This document shows, piece after piece, positions 35,000 to 44,600 of a DNA stretch of 64,000 nucleotides. The position numbers were made by a program, and so were the translations under genes. A model generated the notes under the pieces. The model ran no database searches. It was not told the DNA's origin and worked only from the letters and a program-made list of their open reading frames with translations. Origin of the DNA: Neosynechococcus sphagnicola sy1 (lineage in GTDB: Bacteria; Cyanobacteriota; Cyanobacteriia; Neosynechococcales; Neosynechococcaceae); NCBI RefSeq assembly GCF_000775285.1, contig NZ_JJML01000017.1, positions 62,001-126,000 of the forward strand, read 5' to 3'. The stretch's first letter is position 1. Each line of letters starts with the position of its first letter.

Positions 35000-35821
35000 T
35001 TGTCCATTCGATTTGCCATGATTGGCGGCGGGGTAATGGCTGAAGCCATTCTGTCTCGCTTGCTAGCTCAAAGTTTTTACCAACCTCAGGAAGTCCTGGT
35101 GAGTGAGCCGCAACTCCAGCGGCGGGACTTCTTGCAGAGTCGTTACGGGATTCAGGTGACGGATGCGAATGCGTTGACCCTCCAGTCAGTGGAAGTATTG
35201 GTGCTGGCAATTAAGCCCCAGATGCTTGACCTCGTGGTGCAGGATCTCACAACTCATCTTGCTGCATTACCAACAGCGCCCTGCCCTCTCGTGCTCTCTA
35301 TCCTGGCCGGAGTGCCTCTCCGGCGGTTAGAAATAGCCTTCCCTAACTATCCGGTGGTGCGTGCTATGCCCAATACCCCAGCAACCATTGGGGCTGGCAT
35401 GACGGCGATCGCCCCAGGTCAGTGGACCCAATCAGGGCATCGAACCCTCGCACGGCAGATCTTTCTAGCTGTGGGTGAAGTTGTGGAAGTCCCAGAAGCA
35501 CTGATGGATGCTGTCACAGGATTGTCGGGATCGGGGCCAGCCTTTGTCGCTGTGATGATCGAAGCCCTCAGCGATGGTGGAGTGGCAGTGGGGTTACCCC
35601 GGGCGATCGCGGCACAACTAGCTTTACAAACCGTGCTGGGGACAACGCAACTGCTGCAAGAATCAGGGATGCACCCGGCTCAACTCAAGGATCAGGTCAC
35701 CAGTCCGGGGGGCACCACAATTGCTGGAGTGGCACAATTGGAACAGGCTGGGTTTCGCTCTGCCCTGATGCAAGCAGTTCGAGCTGCCTACGAGCGTTCC
35801 CAAGAGTTAGGAACCCTGTAA
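35000..35821 (+). CDS. proC: Pyrroline-5-carboxylate reductase
   Basis: A 273-residue enzyme that reduces pyrroline-5-carboxylate to proline with NAD(P)H. The Rossmann start FAMIGGGVMAEAIL follows a TTG start at 35000. VLAIKPQML, VVRAMPNTPATIGAG and the C-terminal signature DQVTSPGGTTIAGVAQLEQ are diagnostic for ProC. The catalytic and dimer part contains VTGLSGSGPAFVAVMIEAL. It follows sepF by 121 bases, in the usual cyanobacterial order. Confidence 0.95.
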   Translation: MSIRFAMIGGGVMAEAILSRLLAQSFYQPQEVLVSEPQLQRRDFLQSRYGIQVTDANALTLQSVEVLVLAIKPQMLDLVVQDLTTHLAALPTAPCPLVLSILAGVPLRRLEIAFPNYPVVRAMPNTPATIGAGMTAIAPGQWTQSGHRTLARQIFLAVGEVVEVPEALMDAVTGLSGSGPAFVAVMIEALSDGGVAVGLPRAIAAQLALQTVLGTTQLLQESGMHPAQLKDQVTSPGGTTIAGVAQLEQAGFRSALMQAVRAAYERSQELGTL

Positions 35822-36240
35822 ATTCCCCTGAAGAACGCCTGTAACATGGGTGCGATTGCCATCCCACAAAGCTTTGGCCATGGGTGGGTCAGTGAACCTC
35901 CTAGAATCGGCGTCTGACCCTCTGAGAATTTTCTCCGCTGCTTCACCCTAGCTATATCTGTGGGTGCAGGGGCAGGAAAAGCGTTGCAGGGTGATTACAA
36001 TCACAGTCCAGGGGCAGGGAGATCACAGCACCCTCTAGGAGGGATAGGGTTCACTGCTGCTATCAGCATCCGAATGTCTTATCAACACTTCGGATCGGCG
36101 CAGGACTAAAATGGTGTTCCTCATGAGAGAAATTGAAGCTAATCAGGCTGAATGGGTGGCGTTCCTGATTGAGAGTGCTCCAGAAAACCAGCGGGGATCT
36201 GGGGTGATTCAGACCTGAACCCGTTTCCCTAGGAGGGGAT
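35822..36240. other. Intergenic region after proC
   Basis: About 420 bases with only one weak candidate (36111-36218, listed separately). It includes the inverted pair CCGA…TCGG at 36070-36093. Nothing else is recognised. Confidence 0.4.
36111..36218 (+). CDS. Possible 35-codon small ORF
   Basis: ATG 36111 is preceded by AGGA at a five-base spacing. The product MVFLMREIEANQAEWVAFL… is mildly amphipathic and ends at TGA 36216-36218. No family is recognised. It may be translated, but could equally be chance. Confidence 0.22.
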   Translation: MVFLMREIEANQAEWVAFLIESAPENQRGSGVIQT

Positions 36241-36540
36241 ATGAGCCTTGTACACTTGGCCGTCCAGTCCGCGATCGCAATTGCCTGTTCCTGTGTTGCC
36301 AGTATTTTAATTCCTCGGCAATTGCCAGGCCGTTGGGTCAGTTTGGTTCTGATTGGTTTTGTTGGGGTGCTATTGGGGGAGTGGGGATTTCGAATGCTCA
36401 ACCAACAATTTGGCGTTACCTCCTCAGTGCTGACCTGGCAATTTCAAGGGGTTCAGATTGTCCCGGCCATTCTTGGCTCTGCTGCAATCATTTATGTGAT
36501 TACCCTGTTACTCCAATGGGTACGATACTACGATCGCTGA
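36241..36540 (+). CDS. Small membrane protein, GlsB/YeaQ-like
   Basis: A 99-residue protein with three hydrophobic segments: HLAVQSAIAIACSCVASILI, WVSLVLIGFVGVLLGEWGF and VPAILGSAAIIYVITLLLQW. Layout and glycine pattern resemble the GlsB/YeaQ/YmgE family of stress-associated small membrane proteins. It overlaps the end of the convergent methyltransferase gene at 36528-36540. An AGGAGG ribosome binding site precedes ATG 36241. Role unknown beyond family. Confidence 0.7.
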   Translation: MSLVHLAVQSAIAIACSCVASILIPRQLPGRWVSLVLIGFVGVLLGEWGFRMLNQQFGVTSSVLTWQFQGVQIVPAILGSAAIIYVITLLLQWVRYYDR

Positions 36541-37466
36541 TCCCCGTCAGGACGCTCCAACAGGCGGCGTTGACCGTGGCTATGAATCACGAGGGCATAG
36601 AATGTCGGTGATGCTTGGGGTGTCTGCATATCCGCAGCGATCGCTGCTCGGAGCTGTTGGTCATAAACCTGAGGGAATTGCTGGCGGCGATCGCCCTCCC
36701 CCGCTGGGTATGGCAGGGGAATAAACTCCCGATGGACTCGGTTACAGGCCATTCCCCCAAGACTAAACAAGAATGCCTCGTTTGGGGGCTGAAACAGTTG
36801 GGAGATCTGGGAAACAGTTCGGGGCGTGTACTGGCGAATCCCATGGTAGCCGTAGAGCTGTAGACAGGCGCGGCTGGGTAAGAGGTGAATTTGTAAAATC
36901 GGGCGATGGCGGCGGGCAATCCAGTCATGAATTTGGCGGAACAAGGTCAGATCTGCCTCAATATGCTCCAAGGCCGACTGGGAGATTAAGAAGTTGGCCT
37001 GATCGGGAATCACCTCTAGAATTGACTGGGCGGCAACCTGATGGAACTGGAAACTGGGGTACTGCTGCTTCAGGATAGACCAGTGGGGGTGGGGGTAGGG
37101 ATCAAGCCCTGTGTAGCTACTGATCTGTTGCTGGCTCCAGTGCCAGAGGCGATCGCCATAGCCACCGGAACCACAGCCAATATCAACCACATGGATCGCT
37201 CCCAGTTCTTGGCGGAGGGCATCCCAGGGGAGTGTTACCCAAAATAAATCTGATAACTTGCGGCTGGGGGAACTGGTGAGGGGGAGGGTTGGCCAAACCA
37301 TCTGCCAGTGACGAGGTCGAAAATCTCGGAGTTGCAGGTGTGGATCGAGATCGGCCAGTGCCCTGCGATTATTCACCCAGTTCAGCAGCCAGTACAGTGG
37401 TTGTTGCCAGAGTCGCAAACCACGATCGGCATTCAAACCATGAATCGAGGTGGAAGGACGCAGCAT
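36528..37466 (-). CDS. SAM-dependent methyltransferase of glycan operon
   Basis: A 312-residue class I methyltransferase. The SAM-binding motif is VVDIGCGSGGYGDRLW, followed by YTGLDPYPHP. A later part has QSALEHIEADLTLFRQI. The N-terminal 80 residues and C-terminal tail are not typical of any named subfamily. It is the last gene of the minus-strand operon that begins at 42875, 3 bases after the glycosyltransferase stop. Methylation of a sugar or lipid-linked glycan is a natural guess. Confidence 0.83.
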   Translation of the reverse strand: MLRPSTSIHGLNADRGLRLWQQPLYWLLNWVNNRRALADLDPHLQLRDFRPRHWQMVWPTLPLTSSPSRKLSDLFWVTLPWDALRQELGAIHVVDIGCGSGGYGDRLWHWSQQQISSYTGLDPYPHPHWSILKQQYPSFQFHQVAAQSILEVIPDQANFLISQSALEHIEADLTLFRQIHDWIARRHRPILQIHLLPSRACLQLYGYHGIRQYTPRTVSQISQLFQPPNEAFLFSLGGMACNRVHREFIPLPYPAGEGDRRQQFPQVYDQQLRAAIAADMQTPQASPTFYALVIHSHGQRRLLERPDGDQRS

Positions 37467-37469
37467 CGC

Positions 37470-38615
37470 TCAATGGGGGGGATGGATCGCCACAAACCCC
37501 TCTAACAGATTGCGCCACAGGGGAACTTGTGCGGTGTAGGAATTGGCAACTGCGGTGAGCCGCCCTTGATGAAGCAGGGATGGTAACGCAGACCGCTGGG
37601 CGATCGCCACTTCTGCCCAGTGAGCCAACGCTTCCACATCCTCTACGGCAACCATCCAGCCATTGGCACCATGCTGAACCAAATCCATTGCCTGCCCCAC
37701 TTGGGTGGTGACCAAAGGCACCCCACTGGCCATGGACTCTAACACGGCTTTTGGCCCTCCTTCCTGGCGAGAGGCGACGATGTAGAGATCCAGGGTCTGA
37801 AATAACTGCCCAATATCTGGATAGTAATTGAGTAGGCAATGGCGATAGGGAACTCCCAGACGTTCTAAACCAGCTTTCACATACCCCCGAGCTGGGCCAG
37901 AAAGGAGCACCCAGAGATCGGGAATGCGAGATTTCAGCCGCTCGATGGTTTGGAGAAACACATCTGGCCCCTTAATCCGCTTCGGTTCTAAACCAGCACC
38001 CCAACCTACTCCATCTTTCTGAAAGGAGCCTACCACCACCGCAGTCTCAGGAAGGCCATATTTGGCTCGCATCCGCCGCCGCGATTCCGAAGTTTGTACC
38101 GGAAAGTAGTCGAGGTTAATGCCGATGGGAATCCGAAACACTTTTTCTGGGGCAATGCCCGAACTCAAAACCACCTCCTGCATGGCTCGGTGGGAGACTT
38201 GAATGCGAGCAATCTCAGGGTGAAACTGGCAGAGTTGCTGATAACATTGATCAAACTCGGGCACCCCCGTACCGGGAAGTCCATGGAAATAGGCCAACCC
38301 GACCCGCTGGGGAAGTTGCCGCCAATCAGCATTGGCAAGCACAAACTGACTGCCATAGAAAATTGCCTGGTGGGGTGCGGATAAGAGCCACGGATGTTGT
38401 ACCACTTGCGCCCCTAGCAAACGGGCAATTCCTGCCAGTTCCCGCAGTTCCCAGGACAGCACCCACTGGGGCGAGTCACTCACCAGCAACAACCGGGAAT
38501 AAGGTGTCCAGCGATCCGTAATCTGATGGGCACCCCATTGTTTGCACCCACGACCCACCCGCCGGGTACCCATGCACAGGGGCGAGAGGGCGGCCTGCCA
38601 CTTCATGGGCCACAC
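37470..38615 (-). CDS. Glycosyltransferase family 4
   Basis: A 381-residue GT-B glycosyltransferase. The first domain has RVGLAYFHGLPGTG and the linker VFRIPIGINLDYFPV. The nucleotide-sugar domain has VVVGSFQKDG, VLLSGPARGYVK and the GT4 signature ASRQEGGPKAVLESMASGVP with the EX7E pattern. It starts at ATG 38615 or 38606, overlapping the membrane protein gene by up to 13 bases. Sugar specificity cannot be read from sequence. It is part of the tightly packed surface-glycan operon. Confidence 0.88.
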   Translation of the reverse strand: MWPMKWQAALSPLCMGTRRVGRGCKQWGAHQITDRWTPYSRLLLVSDSPQWVLSWELRELAGIARLLGAQVVQHPWLLSAPHQAIFYGSQFVLANADWRQLPQRVGLAYFHGLPGTGVPEFDQCYQQLCQFHPEIARIQVSHRAMQEVVLSSGIAPEKVFRIPIGINLDYFPVQTSESRRRMRAKYGLPETAVVVGSFQKDGVGWGAGLEPKRIKGPDVFLQTIERLKSRIPDLWVLLSGPARGYVKAGLERLGVPYRHCLLNYYPDIGQLFQTLDLYIVASRQEGGPKAVLESMASGVPLVTTQVGQAMDLVQHGANGWMVAVEDVEALAHWAEVAIAQRSALPSLLHQGRLTAVANSYTAQVPLWRNLLEGFVAIHPPH

Positions 38616-41047
38616 CCCCCCGCTGGTGCTGTTTTGATCAGGCGGAGATCGGCAATGGCAACCCGATTGTTCCCCGTGGCAGTTGCTCTGGCGATGGGGT
38701 GAAGGCGGAATCCGGTAAGGCGATCGGAGGGATGCAATTCCAGTAATTTTAAGTCGTAGGTATAGGTATGCATCTGGGAATCGGACAAGAGGGGAATTTG
38801 GAGCGCATGGCTGTCACTGAAGTTGGATTCTCCGTTCAACTGGTAATAAAGTTGTAACGCTCGGGGAGAAAAATTGGAGTCAGCAGCTAACTGCACTAAG
38901 AAATGGCTGTAATTTGCCAAACAGATATTCAGGGGGGGCTGGAACGTGAGGCTAGGAGTGTCTGCCGTGACCTGCCAGGAGGGAATGCCCGTTCCTGGGA
39001 CTACCGTCATCCCAGAGACCTTCCAGAGCGCCGCGTTATGAATATCCCAAGGGAAATCCTGGTTGCTGGGTTGGGGGAGCTGCGGCGATCGCTCCGTATT
39101 GGTGGGTTGGATCTCCGTTGCTGCGTCCAGTCCCCAGGCGTCCGATGGGCCGATCGTGAGGTCAATGGAGGGGTGTCGATAGACTACGGGCGTACCCCTG
39201 TCTCCCTGGGAACTAAGTCGCAGGGTAATGGTTTGTCCCCGATACTGCTTTAAGGAAAACTGCACCGGATACCAGTGGGCAGGCTCTGCCCTCAACCGCT
39301 GGCTGATGTGGAAAGACTGGGAGGGGTTGGAGCCCTCTAACTCAATCGTTGCCGTGAGGGGTTGGGGTGAGGCCATTGGGGCTGTCCCCAGAGCGATCGC
39401 AGTTTGAAACTTAGCTGCTTCTAAATTTTCTGGGAGTGAGATCGTCCAGGTAATGGCACTGGGGGTGGGTAGGACTAGATTTAAGTGGCGGTAGTCGGAA
39501 AACGGCAGGGTAGTCTGACCCCAATCCGGAGACCACACGACCTCTGGGGTTGCCTCTGCAACCTGGACGCTATCTAGGACAAAATCTCCCTGTAACGTCC
39601 AGTGCTGTTGAGGGGCAAACACCGAAAGTTGGTGGCGATCCAGGATTGCCGCCCGCTGGTTCAGCATATCCACTAGGCCCACACCCCAGATAAAGACATA
39701 CTGTTCACAGTAGGTGGGAGCCGTCTGATAGTGGCGTAAACAAGCCGCCGAAACCGGACTGCGTGAGTAAATATAGTGCATCTTATCCCCGGAGGTGAGA
39801 TTGGAGGTTACATATAAAAATGTCAGGCTTGCCAGGAAGGTGAGACTCCAGAGCCTTGCAGTCCCTGCCGTTACCCACTGCCCCATCGGTGAGGTCAAAC
39901 TATCGGCCCGATGCCCTCCCAGCACATAGGCAAGACCCAGCAACCCCATCCAGAAGCTCATAAATGGGGTCACATACCAGGGAGCTAGATTTCCCCGCGC
40001 CACCGTAATTTGCAATACCACCACCAACCCATAGACGATCAGCATCAGGGCTGGTGCTGCCTGCTGCCACCGTCTCCGCTGCCACCCCAGCAACCCCAGC
40101 CCGGTGACTGCGAGGGCAAGACCTACCAGACCCACGGTTTGCGATCGCTCGTACTCGCTACCAATGGCAAAGGGGTAGCCCAGTGCCCGTAAAATGAGGG
40201 AACCATCCAACCCTTTAGGAGCCTCCACCCGTTGGGTTTGCCCCAACAGCACATACACCCCGTAATAAAGTACATAGGGCCAGAGACCAATCCCAGCAGC
40301 CAATCCATAGGCCAGATAGTGCCAGAGCCGCCGAAATTTAAGCAACCCCATCCCGAGCAAAAATGCCGGCCAAGCAGCCAGCCCTGCCCCCCAACACCAG
40401 GAAGCCATGATGCCCCCAGTTGCCATGATCCCGATCCCCTGCCATTGACCGGGGAAGCGACTCAACCCCCAACTCCCCAGCAGGACAGCGAACAGCCCTA
40501 GAAGGACAGCGAGACTGGTATCCCCGTAAGTGAAAACCACAATTTGGGAGGTGGAAAACACCAGCGCCGATACCAGCGGCCAGAGCCATTTGCGGCGGCG
40601 ATAGGGGGAGAGATGGGTGAGCAGATTATGGAGCAACCAGACATTCAGCAGTGAGATCCCCATCCCAATATAGAGTTCAACATAGGTATTCCAGTGGGAG
40701 CAGGCCGCCGCCAGAATCCGAATCAAGGTGGGAATGGCAATGGAATGGCTGCGGAGAAAGGTATCCCGAAAGTAATGGCTCCAGTCGTAGCTACCCTCCA
40801 ATACCTGGGTCACCAAGGGAACAAATAGCACCAGGGTATCGCTGGAGAGATTGTTAGCCCCGGTGGAGATCATGATGTTGAAAATGTGCCAGATCGGTAG
40901 CAGGGTTAAGGCCAGGATCACGGCATTTTCTAGCCCTTGCCAAACCCTTGCGGGTCGAGTCTGGGAACGGGATTCCCTGTGAACCAACCCGTTTCCCAGG
41001 CCATGCAGCCACTGGCCGCGATCGCGGTTGACGGTCGGTTCAGTCAT
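38603..41047 (-). CDS. Large membrane protein with C-terminal beta domain
   Basis: An 814-residue protein. Residues about 40-440 contain roughly ten to twelve hydrophobic helices in GT-C-like arrangement (VILALTLLPIWHIFNIM, WPLVSALVFSTSQIVVF, LLGLAYVLGG). The rest, about 450-814, is soluble and rich in beta strands, with patterns reminiscent of carbohydrate-binding jellyrolls (QTITLRLSSQGDRGTPVV, ITWTISLPENL). A dihedral Asp near the first loop (LSSDTLVLF) could be the GT-C acidic residue, but I do not recognise the family. It overlaps both neighbours (8 and 13 bases) and is clearly part of the operon. It might be a membrane glycosyltransferase, flippase partner or polymerase; unproven. Confidence 0.7.
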   Translation of the reverse strand: MTEPTVNRDRGQWLHGLGNGLVHRESRSQTRPARVWQGLENAVILALTLLPIWHIFNIMISTGANNLSSDTLVLFVPLVTQVLEGSYDWSHYFRDTFLRSHSIAIPTLIRILAAACSHWNTYVELYIGMGISLLNVWLLHNLLTHLSPYRRRKWLWPLVSALVFSTSQIVVFTYGDTSLAVLLGLFAVLLGSWGLSRFPGQWQGIGIMATGGIMASWCWGAGLAAWPAFLLGMGLLKFRRLWHYLAYGLAAGIGLWPYVLYYGVYVLLGQTQRVEAPKGLDGSLILRALGYPFAIGSEYERSQTVGLVGLALAVTGLGLLGWQRRRWQQAAPALMLIVYGLVVVLQITVARGNLAPWYVTPFMSFWMGLLGLAYVLGGHRADSLTSPMGQWVTAGTARLWSLTFLASLTFLYVTSNLTSGDKMHYIYSRSPVSAACLRHYQTAPTYCEQYVFIWGVGLVDMLNQRAAILDRHQLSVFAPQQHWTLQGDFVLDSVQVAEATPEVVWSPDWGQTTLPFSDYRHLNLVLPTPSAITWTISLPENLEAAKFQTAIALGTAPMASPQPLTATIELEGSNPSQSFHISQRLRAEPAHWYPVQFSLKQYRGQTITLRLSSQGDRGTPVVYRHPSIDLTIGPSDAWGLDAATEIQPTNTERSPQLPQPSNQDFPWDIHNAALWKVSGMTVVPGTGIPSWQVTADTPSLTFQPPLNICLANYSHFLVQLAADSNFSPRALQLYYQLNGESNFSDSHALQIPLLSDSQMHTYTYDLKLLELHPSDRLTGFRLHPIARATATGNNRVAIADLRLIKTAPAGGCGP

Positions 41048-42040
41048 GACTTTCTCCTTGCACCGGGATCTCCAGTCCCAATACGGCCAAATAACGTCTG
41101 CTCACCGTGGTCAGGCTGGGCAGCGCAATCTGGGCTTGTCGCTGCTCATATTCCCCCACCAGTTGTTCCAGGAGGTCGGGAATGGCGGCGGGTTGGTGAA
41201 ACCCTAAACCTGCGGCACCGACAATTTCAGGATGACCGCCACTCTGGAGGTAGAGGGCTGGTAACCCACAGGTAAGGGCTTCAATCAGGCCATTGGAGCA
41301 AGGGTCATGCTGACTGGCGGTGATGTAAATGTCGTGTTGCCGGAGCAGTTGAGCCAGTTCCTCAGAGGGCAGGGGGGGAACCTTGCGAAGGCGCTGAAAC
41401 GGCAGCGGCGATCGCCCCACAAAGGTGTACTCAAACCGTTGCCAATCGAGATGCTCTTCTAGCCATCGGTAGGTGGCAGCTCCCTTGTTAGGATTGCTTG
41501 ACCAGCTACTAGAGATCAGGCGAATCTTGCGATCGCGATCAAAGGGTTGCCGTCCCTGGGCATGGAAGATTTGAGGATTGGCGGCATTGGGGATCACCAC
41601 TGGCGATCGCATCGCATACCCCAGTTCTTGATGCTGCTGGAGGCTGTAATGGGACTGAAAAATCGTGGCGGCAGCCAGTTCTTGATTGACCTGCCAAATC
41701 CGCCGATCGCTGCCATCGTCAAACCCACGATAGGTGCCAATGGGGCCATCCACCCGATGGACAAGGCGACAGCCTTGGCGTTGAAAGGCACGAAGCCGTT
41801 CAACATCAAAATTAAAGGAATTCAAGAGACAGGCTGGAGTGGTTGCCGAAATCCGGTTATATTCAACCCGCACCCCCTGCTGCTCCAAGGCATGGCACAA
41901 AGCCCGCATAAACTGATGCCCTCCCCCGTAGGTGGCGGGCTGAATTCGTGGAACAGGGCTAAGTCAGCGCGGGTGAACTGAGCGATCGCCCGATCCACCC
42001 CCAGTTTCCCGGATCGATACAGTTGCCCCAAAACCCCCAT
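41040..42040 (-). CDS. Glycosyltransferase family 4, one break
   Basis: The gene is rebuilt from ATG 42040 (MGVLGQLYRSGKLGVDRAI) through an indel near 41931-41935, where the frame changes from HEFSPPP to YGGGHQFMRALCHAL. That combined sequence is the typical N-terminus of this GT4 type, giving about 333 residues. Later motifs are FQSHYSLQQHQELGY, ISSSWSSNPNKGAATYRWL and the donor-site SQHDPCSNGLIEALTCGLPA. The latter half was seen intact from 41909 down. It begins 5 bases after the methyltransferase stop and overlaps the membrane protein start by 8 bases. Confidence 0.83.
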
Positions 42041-42045
42041 AATCT

Positions 42046-42875
42046 CTATCCGCAGGGCTTCTGAGCACAGGCCATCAGCATGTGGCTGACCCATCGGGCT
42101 GGGATCAACCGCTGCAGGCGCATCCCCAAACGCCCCCCCAACTCCCAGGCACGAGGCCAAAATCATGGTGCAGGGTACGACTCCAACCCTGATCTCGATG
42201 AATCGGCTGGATCTGGAGGACGTGAAATCCCGCGATCGCCAGCTCTTGGGCTAATTCGGGTACGGTCAATCGCCACTGATAAAACCGCAGGGTTTGAGAA
42301 GGCTGGGGACTTGCTGGCTGAGATCGGGCATCCCGCCAAATATGTCGCCAATTTTGAAACGGTACGCTGACAAATAAAAAACCGCCAGGTTTGAGCAGGC
42401 GATAGGCTTCCCGCATACAATCCCCCAAGCCATTTTCAAAATGCTCAAAGGTACCCCAGGAAAAATAGGCATCAAAGGTGGCGGCAACAAAATCAGTCTG
42501 GCGAATATCGCGACAGGCAAACTGATAGTCGGGTAGGAGGCTCTGTAATCGGGTGATCGTGGGGGCACTGATATCCAGCCCGGTGACCTGAAAGCCCTGG
42601 TTAGTGAGAAAAACTGTCCAGGCTCCCAACCCACAGCCTCCATCAAGAATGCGACTGCCAGGTAAAAGCTGCCCCAGGAAAGGCTCCATGATTTGGTACT
42701 CTTCGGCCTGGGCGATCGCTGCAGCCTGGGGCAGATGGGCAACTCCCTGCCACTGTTGAGACCAGAAATCAGCGACGAAGACACTTTCATCAACTGTAGC
42801 TTGCTGCTCTGAGGTGGCTAGGTAATCTTTGCGCATAGATAAATCATAGGCGAGATGGCGGATTGCTTCAGTCAT
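42046..42875 (-). CDS. SAM-dependent methyltransferase, one break
   Basis: The first gene of the glycan operon. The start is ATG 42875 (MTEAIRHLAYDL), with ATG 42884 as alternative. SAM motif ILDGGCGLGAWTVFL, then VTGLDIS and FDAYFSWGTFEHFENG, identify a class I methyltransferase. A seven-C run at 42133-42139 shifts the frame after FGLVPGSWGG. With one base added it continues RLGMRLQRLIPARWVSHML to TAG 42046, a C-terminus of the usual kind, giving about 277 residues. Without the correction it would end at 42105 with an odd CACSG tail. Confidence 0.83.
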
Positions 42876-43095
42876 TACCACCAAGCGACTCCGTGGGTTA
42901 CCCAGCTTGGCTTCACATTAACCCCTCTGCAACCTTGATCGTGATTATCCCCGCAATTTCCGCCGTTAAGCGCCTCACCCCGCAAGGATCATTGGCTTAG
43001 TCATTGGAATTGCATGGGAGTTCCCTTGATGCCTTCAAGGTTGAGACAGGGTTATTGTAAACTGTGGAGTGGTTTACATCGTCTGGAAAGTTACC

Positions 43096-43287
43096 ATGCA
43101 AATCGGTGAGAAGGTTCGGGTGCGGCGACTCCGGGAAAAAGTATCTGATCCGGTGATTGCGAAGTTGGGCAAGATTGGTACCATTCGTGACTTTAAAATG
43201 GTGGATGGCAGTGGCGTTGGCTTACTGGTAGAGTTTGAAGATCGATTTGCCACCTGGTTCTTTGAGGATGAACTAGAATCGGCCTAA
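43096..43287 (+). CDS. petP: Cytochrome b6f subunit PetP
   Basis: A 63-residue protein of the PetP/DUF2862 family, a small peripheral subunit of the cyanobacterial and red algal cytochrome b6f complex that affects electron flow. Start ATG 43096 gives MQIGEKVRVRRLREKV; the frame from 43069 adds nine unrelated residues. The family core reads KLGKIGTIRDFKMVDGSGVG, then VEFEDRFATWFFEDEL. Fold is SH3-like. It is the only photosynthetic electron-transport gene here and stands alone, divergent from the glycan operon. Confidence 0.92.
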   Translation: MQIGEKVRVRRLREKVSDPVIAKLGKIGTIRDFKMVDGSGVGLLVEFEDRFATWFFEDELESA

Positions 43288-43456
43288 ACCACCGCAGATC
43301 GTGGGCATTATTGCTGCGATCGCTCAGTTAAAGCAATCGGTTTAGCCTTCACGGGTCGAAAACCTCGCCCCTTGCCATCGACATAGATCCTTGAGATCGA
43401 TCGAGCAATCAAGCCTGCCGCTGGGAACAGCGGTGTATTTATAGTTGGGGTGACAG

Positions 43457-44569
43457 ATGGCGTTCATTCTCACATTTTTAGGTAAGGGCGGCACTGGCAA
43501 AACAACGCTGGCGATCGCTGCCGCCAAAGAATTTGCCAGTCAGGGGCAACGGGTGCTCCTCGCCGGTCAATCCTCGGGGCCGGGTTTAGGATTGTTGCTG
43601 GAAACCCCCCTAGAAGCTGATCCCAAGACCATTGCTCCCAACTTACAGGTGGTGCAACTCCAAACCTCAGTCTTGCTGGAACGGAACTGGGAAACCCTCA
43701 AAGAGCACGAAGCTCAGTATCTCCGATCCCCCTTCCTGAAGTCGGTGTACGGCCAGGAACTTGGAGTCTTACCTGGTATGGACAGTGCTCTGGCCTTGAA
43801 TGCCATTCGGGAGTACGACGCTAAGGGCAACTATGATGTGATTGTCTACGATGGCTTGGGTGACCAGACAACCCTGCGGATGATGGGAATGCCGGAAATT
43901 CTCAGCTGGTATCTGCGGCGCTTTCGGGAGGTGTTTGACAACTCCGGTATCGGCTCGATTCTGGCTCCGTTTGTGCAACCCTTTCTTAGCAGCGTGCTCC
44001 AGGTGGGAGTCTCGGGGGATAGTATTGCCCAACCCACCAACCAGGCCCAGAATATCCTGGAAAAGGGACGACAGGCAATCGCCGATCCAAATCGGATTGC
44101 GGCCTACTTATTAACTACCCCAGATCCCTTGGCGATCGCCCAGGCCAAATACCTTTGGGGAGCTGCACAGCAAGTGGGGCTAACCGTGGGGGGTGTCTTG
44201 CTCAACTACCTGGATGTCAGTGTTACTGAGATTTCTGAGATGCTGATCTTGCCAGAGTTCAGTCCCTTGCCAGTGCGATCTATTCCCTACCGCATGGTGG
44301 ACAACTGGGAACCCCTGCAAGCCGCCTTACCCAATTTCCGAGAAGCGATTCAGGTACCCCGGCCGATCACGATAGATGTGGCAGCTCAAACGGTCTCCCT
44401 GTTCCTACCGGGATTTGACAAAAAACAAGTCAAGCTGATCCAGAGTGGCCCCGAGATTACCATTGAAGCTGGGGATCAGCGCCGCAATCTCTACTTGCCC
44501 CCCGAACTCAGTGGCCGCTCGGCCACAGGTGCGAAGTTCCACGACGATTACCTGACCATTTCCCTCTAG
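43457..44569 (+). CDS. ArsA/Get3-like ATPase with HSP20-like end
   Basis: A 370-residue P-loop ATPase. The deviant Walker A motif is GKGGTGKTTLA at residues 9-19. The switch region YDVIVYDGLGDQTTLRMM and a helical middle follow. The C-terminal 65 residues (FLPGFDKKQVKLIQSG, ITIEAGDQRRNLYLPPEL) form a beta sandwich like the HSP20-like domain at the end of many bacterial ArsA proteins. The family is not proven to transport arsenic in bacteria that lack ArsB. It lies 31 bases before chlG on the same strand, an arrangement seen in cyanobacteria. A role in membrane-protein or pigment handling is only suggested by context. Confidence 0.87.
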   Translation: MAFILTFLGKGGTGKTTLAIAAAKEFASQGQRVLLAGQSSGPGLGLLLETPLEADPKTIAPNLQVVQLQTSVLLERNWETLKEHEAQYLRSPFLKSVYGQELGVLPGMDSALALNAIREYDAKGNYDVIVYDGLGDQTTLRMMGMPEILSWYLRRFREVFDNSGIGSILAPFVQPFLSSVLQVGVSGDSIAQPTNQAQNILEKGRQAIADPNRIAAYLLTTPDPLAIAQAKYLWGAAQQVGLTVGGVLLNYLDVSVTEISEMLILPEFSPLPVRSIPYRMVDNWEPLQAALPNFREAIQVPRPITIDVAAQTVSLFLPGFDKKQVKLIQSGPEITIEAGDQRRNLYLPPELSGRSATGAKFHDDYLTISL

Positions 44570-44600
44570 CTGCAACCTTGCAAAGTGCAACGCTAACCCT

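Noticed and set aside
36063-36401. 112-codon minus-strand frame
   Set aside because: Overlaps the small membrane protein gene antisense and lacks protein-like features.
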